Shown here in pieces: positions 36,301-45,300 of a stretch of DNA of 64,000 bases. Position numbers and translations under genes: made by a program. The stretch spans positions 27,297,935-27,361,934 of the forward strand of contig CM076196.1 of NCBI GenBank assembly GCA_038277395.1, given 5' to 3'. Each line of letters begins with the position of its first letter. Position 1 is the stretch's first letter. Under the pieces are notes generated by a model. The model did no database searches and was not told the DNA's origin. It saw nothing but the letters and a program-made list of their open reading frames with translations. The DNA comes from Dryocosmus kuriphilus (Eukaryota > Arthropoda > Insecta > Hymenoptera > Cynipidae).

Positions 36301-39300
36301 ATACCCTATTTTCCCATGCTTCAAGTGTATTATACTCTCTTCCCCTTGTTTCAATTGTATTATACGCTTTTCCCCTGTTACAACTGTATTATAATCTTTC
36401 CCTTGCTGCAACTGTATTATATCCTTTTCCCATCTTCCAAATGGTATACCCCCTTTCCCTGTTCCATCTATATTATATTATTTTCCCCAGTTCCAACTGT
36501 ATTATACCCTTTCCTCTGTTCCAACTGTATTATACCCTTTTACCCGGTTTCAACTGTAGTATACCCTTTTCCCCTGTTCCAACTGTATTATACCCTTTTT
36601 CCCTATTCCAAATGTACTATAGCATTTCTCCTGCTGCAACTGTATTATATCCTTTTCCCCTGTTCCAACTGTATTATGTCCTTTTTACTCCGATTCTACT
36701 TATTATACCCCTTTCCCCTGTTTCAACTATATTCTAATCTTTCCCCTTTTCAAACTGCATTATACCCTTTTCCCCCTTCTTCAACTGCATTATACCCTTT
36801 TTCCCTGTTCCAACCACATATATTAAACCCCTCTTCCCTGTTCCAACCGTATTTTATCATTTTCCTCCTGTTCCAGCTGTATTATACCCTTTTTTATCAT
36901 ACGCAATATTTACTTTCTTATTTGCAAATAATTTTAAACTGTAGATTCTACAAGAAAAATTTGCTAGCCAAATCCTTTGAATTTACGGATACAATCTGTA
37001 AATTCTAAAGATATAAATTGTAAATTCTAAGATAAAAATCTGCAGATGAAATTTTGTATATTGTTTACATTAAATCTATTAATTCTGCAAATAAAATTAG
37101 TAAATTCATGAAGTTCTATATATAGTGTAACGAGGAATAGAAATATTTCATGTACAAACTTAATACAAAAATGTTCCTTAACAATAATAGTAATTTGATT
37201 ATAATTAATAATTATATTAATTAATAAGGGAAATTTTTTATTATATAAAAGGATGAATAATTTTTTTTTGTATCAGGATTAATTAATTAAAAATATTTAT
37301 AAAAATTAAAAGTTTTCAAAATTAATGAGTGAAAATCAATATTCTTAAATTATTAAAAATTCGATGTTATTCATGGCTAAATAACTTTTTCAAACAATAA
37401 TATCTAATGTTAAAATAAATGAACTTAATTCATATTAATTAATTTTTCATTTAATATTTTTATTCATATAAATCATTTTTTTAGTTTACAGGACAAACAT
37501 TAAAACTAATATTATAAAAATAATTTTAATATTAAAAATAATTGAAACATAATGCAAAATTACTGAAGGCTTAAGGAAAAGTCTTAAATCTTAAGCTTTC
37601 AAGAGAAAAATGACTTTTATTTTAAAATTGAAAGAAATTCCAATGATTATTATTATTATTAAGATTATTATTAATGATTAAAAAATATATATTATAATGA
37701 ATTATTAATATTATTATCTAATTATTATTATTGTCACATAACAATAATATTATAATTAATACTAATTATTATTTATAATAATTAATAAGGAAGAGTCTTA
37801 ATTTTATGAATGGATAAAATGATTTTTTTTTTTTTGTAACAGGATTAATTACAGATATTTTTAAAAATTGAAATTTTCGAAATTAATTGAGTTAAAGTTC
37901 AATATTATATTTATTATTTGAAAAGTATTCAAAACTGGATTTTAAAAATCATACGTTATTCATATCTACAAACTTATTTAAAAAAAATAATATCTAGTTT
38001 TAAAATAATTGAACTTAAATCATTAATTTTTCTTTAATTTTAAGGAACAAAATTTAAAATTAATGTTATAAAATAATTTTAATACAAAACTATTTTTAAT
38101 ATTATTTAAAATTATTTAATTCTTAAAAAAACCTTAAATCTTAAATCTTGAGTCTGAGAGAAAAATTACTAAGTTATTAAAAAAAATTTAATGACCATTA
38201 TCATTCTTATTATTATTATTTAAAAAACTAGAAAGAACAAAAAAAATTAATTTGTGAAAAAAAAATATTTATTATTATAAATTATTATATATTATTGAGA
38301 CGACTAAAAAATCCCAAAAAACAAAATTTTCGATATTGTAAAATTGTCAACAAAAAAATACCGAAATATAAAATTCTCGACAGAAAACTGTTATTTAATA
38401 AATATTAACTACAAAAAATTTTTTTAATTTAACAAAAAATAATATTTATTAAAAGCAGTTTTTAACAATTTTTGAATTTCGGGAATTTTAAATTTCTTTA
38501 ATATTATAAACTCTCGGGATTTTTCCACTTGTGAAATTTTCCCTTCGGCAATTTTCTATTGTCGGGAATTTTATATTTCGGTATTTTTTTTGTCGTTTTT
38601 GTCCTTTATAATTTATTAAATAATAATAATAATAATAATAATAATAATCGAAATTGAATTGAATTGAATTAAAAACAATATTGAAATTTTAAAACAAATT
38701 TTAAAATGAAAGTAATTTATCTCTCAGGCTTAAGGTTAAAGGCTTTTTCTTAAGCCTTAAATAATTTTAAATTATATTTGAAATACTTTTAATATTAATA
38801 TTATTTTATAATATTTATTTAAAAGTTTGTTTTTTAAAATTAAAAAACTACTTAATTAATTAAATTAATTTACTTTAAACTTATATATTATTTTTAAAAA
38901 AGATATTTTTAAATATGAATAACATATAAATTTTAAAGCTTAATGTTTAATAATTTAAAAATATTAAATATAATCTTAAGTTTTAACTCAATTTCGAAAA
39001 ATTTAATTTTTATAAATATTTTTAATTAGTCCTGATACAATTGTATCATAAAATATTTACAAAAGTTAAGATTTAATATTACATTTAATATTTTAAAATT
39101 GTTAAAAATTAAGTTTTAAAAATGATGTTATTCATATCTAAAAACTAATATTAATTAATATTAAATTTAAACCGAAGTAATTTTGAAAATTTTATTAAAT
39201 TAATATTAAAACTGTTGGGAATTTTCCAGTTCGTGAATTTTCAACTTCGGGAGTTTTCCTTTTGGTCAATTTTCTAATGTCGGGAATTTTATTTCGGGAT

Positions 39301-42300
39301 TTTTCCGTTGCCCCAATAATATTAATAATTAAGAATAATAAACATTATTTTAATAGATAAATTTTAATGTCTATTCTTTTTAGTTTATTTAATAATAATG
39401 ATAATAATTACTACTGAAATTTTTTAGAAAATCATAATGAAAGTCATTTTTCTCTCAGACCTTAAGCCTTAAATAATTTTAAGTTATATTTGAAACATTC
39501 TTAATATTAATATTTACTTATAATATTATTTTTCAAGCTTGTCCCTTAAATATAAAAATAAAAAATATAATTAATGAACTAGATTCATTTACTTTAAAAT
39601 TTGCTATTGTCTTTGAAAGATATTTTTAGATACGAATAACATATAATTTTTAATAATTTAAAAATATTAAATATAAAAATGAATTTTAATTTAATTAATT
39701 TCTAAAATTTTCAACCCCAAATCCACCAATCCCAAACCCATAAACCCCAAACCCATAAATCCCTAACCTATAAACCCCAAACCCATCAATCCCAAACCCA
39801 TAAACCTCAAACCTATACCCCAAAACCACTAATCCTAAACCCATAAACCGCAAATATTTAAACCCCAAACCCATAAACCTCAAATACATAAACCCCAAAC
39901 CTATCAATCCCTAACCCACAAACCTCAAACCCATAAGCTTCAAACCTATAAACCACAAACCTATAAACCCCAAACCCATAAATCCCAAACCCATAAACCC
40001 CAAACCTATAAATCCCAAACCCATCAATCCCAAACCCATAAGCCTGAAACCTATACCCAAAAACCATTAATCTTAAACCCATAAACCGCAAATATTTAAA
40101 CCCCAAACCCATAAAACCCAAATACATAAACCCCAAACCTATCAATCCCTAACCCACAAACCTCAAACCCATAAGCTTCGAACCTATAAACCACAAACCC
40201 ATCAATCCCAAACCCATAAACCCCAAATCCATAAACCTCACACCTATAAACCCTAAACCCATCAACCCCAAACCCATATAAACCCCAAATATTTAAACCC
40301 CAAACCCATAGGCCCCAAACCTATCAATCCCAAACCCACAAACCTCAAACCCATAAACTTCAAACCTATAAAACCCAAACCCATCAATCCCAAACCCATA
40401 CACCCCAAATCTATAAACCCCAGACCCATCAACCTCAAATCTATAAACACCAAACCCATAAACCCCAAACCCATAAATGCCAAACCGATAAACCCCAAAC
40501 CCATCTCCCACAACCATAACCCCCAAACCCATAAACCTCAAACCTATAAACCCCAAACCCATTAATCCCAAATCCATAAACCCAACACCCATAAACTTCA
40601 AACCCATAAACCCCAAACCCATCAATCCCAAACCCATAAACCCCAAACCCACAATCCTCAAACCTATAAACCCTGAACCCATCAATCCCAAACCCATAAA
40701 CCACAAACCTATAAACCCCAAGCCCATCAATCCCAAGCCCATAAAATCCAAATATTTAAACCCCAAACCTATAGGCCCAAAACCTATCAATCCCAAACAC
40801 ACAAACCTCAAACCCATAAACTTCAAACCTATAAAACCCAAACCCATCAATCCCAAACCCATACACCCCAAATCTATAAACCCCAGACCCACCAATCCCA
40901 AATCTATAAACCCCAAACCCATAAACCCAAAACCCATAAATGCCAAACCGATAAACCCCAAACTCATCAATCCCAAAACCATAACCCCCACACCCATAAA
41001 CCTCAAACCTATAAATCCCAAACCCATTAATCCCAAACCCATAAACCCAAAACCCATAAAACTCAAGCCTATAAACCCCAAACCCATCAAACTCAAACCT
41101 ATAAACCCCAACCCCATCAATCCCAAATCCACAAACCCCAAACCCATAAACCCCAAACCCACAATCCTCAAACCTGTAAACCCCGAACCCATAAACCTCA
41201 AATCCATAAACCCCAAATCTATAAACTCCAAACCCATAAACCTCAAACACATAAACCCCAAATATTTAAACCTCAAACCCATAAACCCCAAAATCATAAA
41301 CCCCAAAACTATTAATCCCAAACCCATAAACCTCAAACCCATAAAATTCAAACCTATAAACCCCAAACCCATCAATCCCAAACCCATACACTACAAATCG
41401 ATAAACCCCAAACCCATCAATCCGAAACGTATAAACCCCAAACCCATAAAATACAAACCTATGAACGCCAAGCCCATCAATCCTAAACCCATCAATTTCA
41501 AACCCATAAACCCCAAATATATAAGCCCAAACCCCTTAAACCCAAACCTATAAACCTCACAACCCGTAAACCTCAAACCTGCAAGCCCCAAACCCATCTA
41601 TCCCAAACCCATAAACCCCAAACCCATACCCCTCAGACCTACAAACCCCAAACCCATAAACTCCAAAGCAATAAACACTAGACTAAAAACCCAAACCCAT
41701 AAACCCCAAACCCACAAATGTGATACCTATAAACCCGAAACCCATAAACCCTAAACATATGAATCCCAAACCCATAAACCCCACTTCTATAAAGCTTAGT
41801 TTTATAAGCCTCAAACGCATAAAGTCTAGATTTACAAATCCCAAACCTATAAGCCTCAAACCCATCAATCCCAAACCCATAAACCCCAAATCCATACCTC
41901 TCAGACCTACAAACCCCAAACCCATACACTCCAAAGCCATAAACACTAGACTAAAAATACCCAAACCCACAAATGTGAAACCTATAAACCCGAAACCCAT
42001 AAACCCTAGACATATGAATCCCAAACCCATAAACCCCACTTCTATAAAGCTTAGTTTTATAAGCCTCAAACGCATAAAGTCTAGATTTACAAATCCCAAA
42101 CCTATAAGCCTCAAACCCATCAATCCCAAACCCATAAACCCCAAATCCATACCTCTCAGACCTACAAACCCCAAACCCATACACTCCAAAGCCATAAACA
42201 CTAGACTAAAAAAACCCAAACCCACAAATGTGAAACCTATAAACCCGAAACCCATAAACCCTAGACATATGAATCCCAAACCCATAAACCCCACTTCTAT

Positions 42301-45300
42301 AAAGCTTAGTTTTATAAGCCTCAAACGCATAAAGTCTAGATTTACAAATCCCAAACCTATAAGCCTCAAACCCATCAATCCCAAACCCATAAACCCCAAA
42401 TCCATACCTCTCAGACCTACAAACCCCAAACCCATACACTCCAAAGCCATAAACACTAGACTAAAAAAACCCAAACCCACAAATGTGAAACCTATAAACC
42501 CGAAACCCATAAACCCTAGACATATGAATCCCAAACCCATAAACCCCACTTCTATAAAGCTTAGTTTTATAAGCCTCAAACGCATAAAGTCTAGATTTAC
42601 AAATCCCAAACCTATAAGCCTCAAACCCATCAATCCCAAACCCATAAACCCCAAATCCATACCTCTCAGACCTACAAACCCCAAACCCATACACTCCAAA
42701 GCCATAAACACTAGACTAAAAAAACCCAAACCCACAAATGTGAAACCTATAAACCCGAAACCCATAAACCCTAGACATATGAATCCCAAACCCATAAACC
42801 CCACTTCTATAAAGCTTAGTTTTATAAGCCTCAAACGCATAAAGTCTAGATTTACAAATCCCAAACCTATAAGCCTCAAACCCATCAATCCCAAACCCAT
42901 AAACCCCAAATCCATACCTCTCAGACCTACAAACCCCAAACCCATACACTCCAAAGCCATAAACACTAGACTAAAAAAACCCAAACCCACAAATGTGAAA
43001 CCTATAAACCCGAAACCCATAAACCCTAGACATATGAATCCCAAACCCATAAACCCCACTTCTATAAAGCTTAGTTTTATAAGCCTCAAACGCATAAAGT
43101 CTAGATTTACAAATCCCAAACCTATAAGCCTCAAACCCATCAATCCCAAACCCATAAACCCCAAATCCATACCTCTCAGACCTACAAACCCCAAACCCAT
43201 ACACTCCAAAGCCATAAACACTAGACTAAAAAAACCCAAACCCACAAATGTGAAACCTATAAACCCGAAACCCATAAACCCTAGACATATGAATCCCAAA
43301 CCCATAAACCCCACTTCTATAAAGCTTAGTTTTATAAGCCTCAAACGCATAAAGTCTAGATTTACAAATCCCAAACCTATAAGCCTCAAACCCATCAATC
43401 CCAAACCCATAAACCCCAAATCCATACCTCTCAGACCTACAAACCCCAAACTCATACACTCCAAAGCCATAAACACTAGACTAAAAAAACCCAAACCCAT
43501 AAACCCCGAACCCACAAATGTGAAACCTATAAATCCGAAACCCATAAACCCTAGACATATAAATCCCAAACCCATAAACCCCACTTCTATAAAGCTTAGT
43601 TTTATAAGCCTCAAACGCATAAAGCCTAGATTTACAAATCCCAAACCTATAAGCCTCAAACCCATCAATCCCAAACCCATAAACCCCAAATCCATACCTC
43701 TCAGACCTACAAACCCCAAACCCATACACTCCAAAGCCATAAACACTAGACTAAAAAAACCCAAACCCACAAATGTGAAACCTATAAACCCGAAACCCAT
43801 AAACCCTAGACATATGAATCCCAAACCCATAAACCCCACTTCTATAAAGCTTAGTTTTATAAGCCTCAAACGCATAAAGTCTAGATTTACAAATCCCAAA
43901 CCTATAAGCCTCAAACCCATCAATCCCAAACCCATAAACCCCAAATCCATACCTCTCAGACCTACAAACCCCAAACTCATACACTCCAAAGCCATAAACA
44001 CTAGACTAAAAAAACCCAAACCCATAAACCCCGAACCCACAAATGTGAAACCTATAAATCCGAAACCCATAAACCCTAGACATATAAATCCCAAACCCAT
44101 AAACCCCAGATTTATAAAGCTTAGTTTTATAAGCCTCAAACGTATAAAGCCTAGATTTACAAATCCCAAACCTATAAGCCGCAAACACATATACCCCAAA
44201 AGTATAAACCCCAAACCCAAAAATCCCAAATCTATAAACCGCAATCCCATAAATCCCAAACCTATAAACTACAAACCCATCAATATCAAACCCATAAACC
44301 CCAAACCCATACACCTGAGACCTACAAACCCCAAACCCATAAACTCTAAAGCCATAAACACTAGACTAAAAAAACCCAAACCCACAAATGTGAAACCTAT
44401 AAACCCGAAACCCATAAACCCTAGACATATAAATCCCATAAACCGCAGATCTACAAAGCTTAGTTTTATAAGCCTCAAACACATATACCCCAAACCTATA
44501 AACCCCAAACCCATAAATCCAAAACTCATAAACCTCATACGCGAAACCTTAAATCCATAAATTCAAAATTCATGTAACACAAATTCAAAAAATGTAATGA
44601 ATTGAACCCAAAGAACCAGAAAACCGTAAACCCCAAAGAAAAAAAATTCTGAACCAAAATCTATTAAACTTGAAAAGGGTTTATGAGTTTGGGGTTTTTA
44701 GCCTAGTGTTTATGGCTTTATAGTTTATGGGTTTGGGGTTTGTAGGCCTGAGGGGTATGGGTATGGGGTTTATGGGGTTAGGATTGATGGGTTTGTGGTA
44801 TATAGGTTTGAGGTTTATGGATTTGGGGTTTATAGGTTTGGGATTGATGGATTTGGGCCTCATAGATTCGGGGTTTATGGGTTTGGTATTGATGGGTTTA
44901 TAGGTTTATGGTTTATGGGTTTGGGGTTTATGGGTTTGGGATCGATGGGTTTGGGGTTTATAGGTTTGGGGTTTATGGGTTTGGGGTTTATGGGTTTGGG
45001 GTTTATGGGTTAGGGGTTTATGGGTTTGGGGTTTATGGGTTTGGGCTTTATGGATTTGGGATTGCTGGATTTGGGGTTTGTAGGTTTGGGGTTATGGAAA
45101 AACGGATGTATGCATTTGCTGTTATAAGTTGTTTTTATGCAATTACATCTCTTTTTTATGGATAATGCATATATGCTTGATCCAAAAATGTCTGTGTTAA
45201 TCAAATCAATTTTGCACAGTGTGTACTTCTAGTAGACGTTTTCCCAAACATTAAAAAAAAATTGCTATGATTCATAAGGAATTGTGCTCTCATTAGGTGT

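Noticed and set aside
34793..37008. Tyr/Phe/Pro-rich ORFs of up to 406 codons
   Set aside because: Readings of the 29 bp minisatellite in several frames; no start, composition or domain support.
39712..44560. CRISPR array
   Set aside because: Repeats are contiguous 15-mers without unique spacers, and this is a eukaryotic nuclear sequence.
39695..45204. Gly/Phe- and Asn/Pro/Lys-rich repeat proteins on both strands
   Set aside because: Consequence of a 15-base period; present on both strands and within a PIGQ intron.
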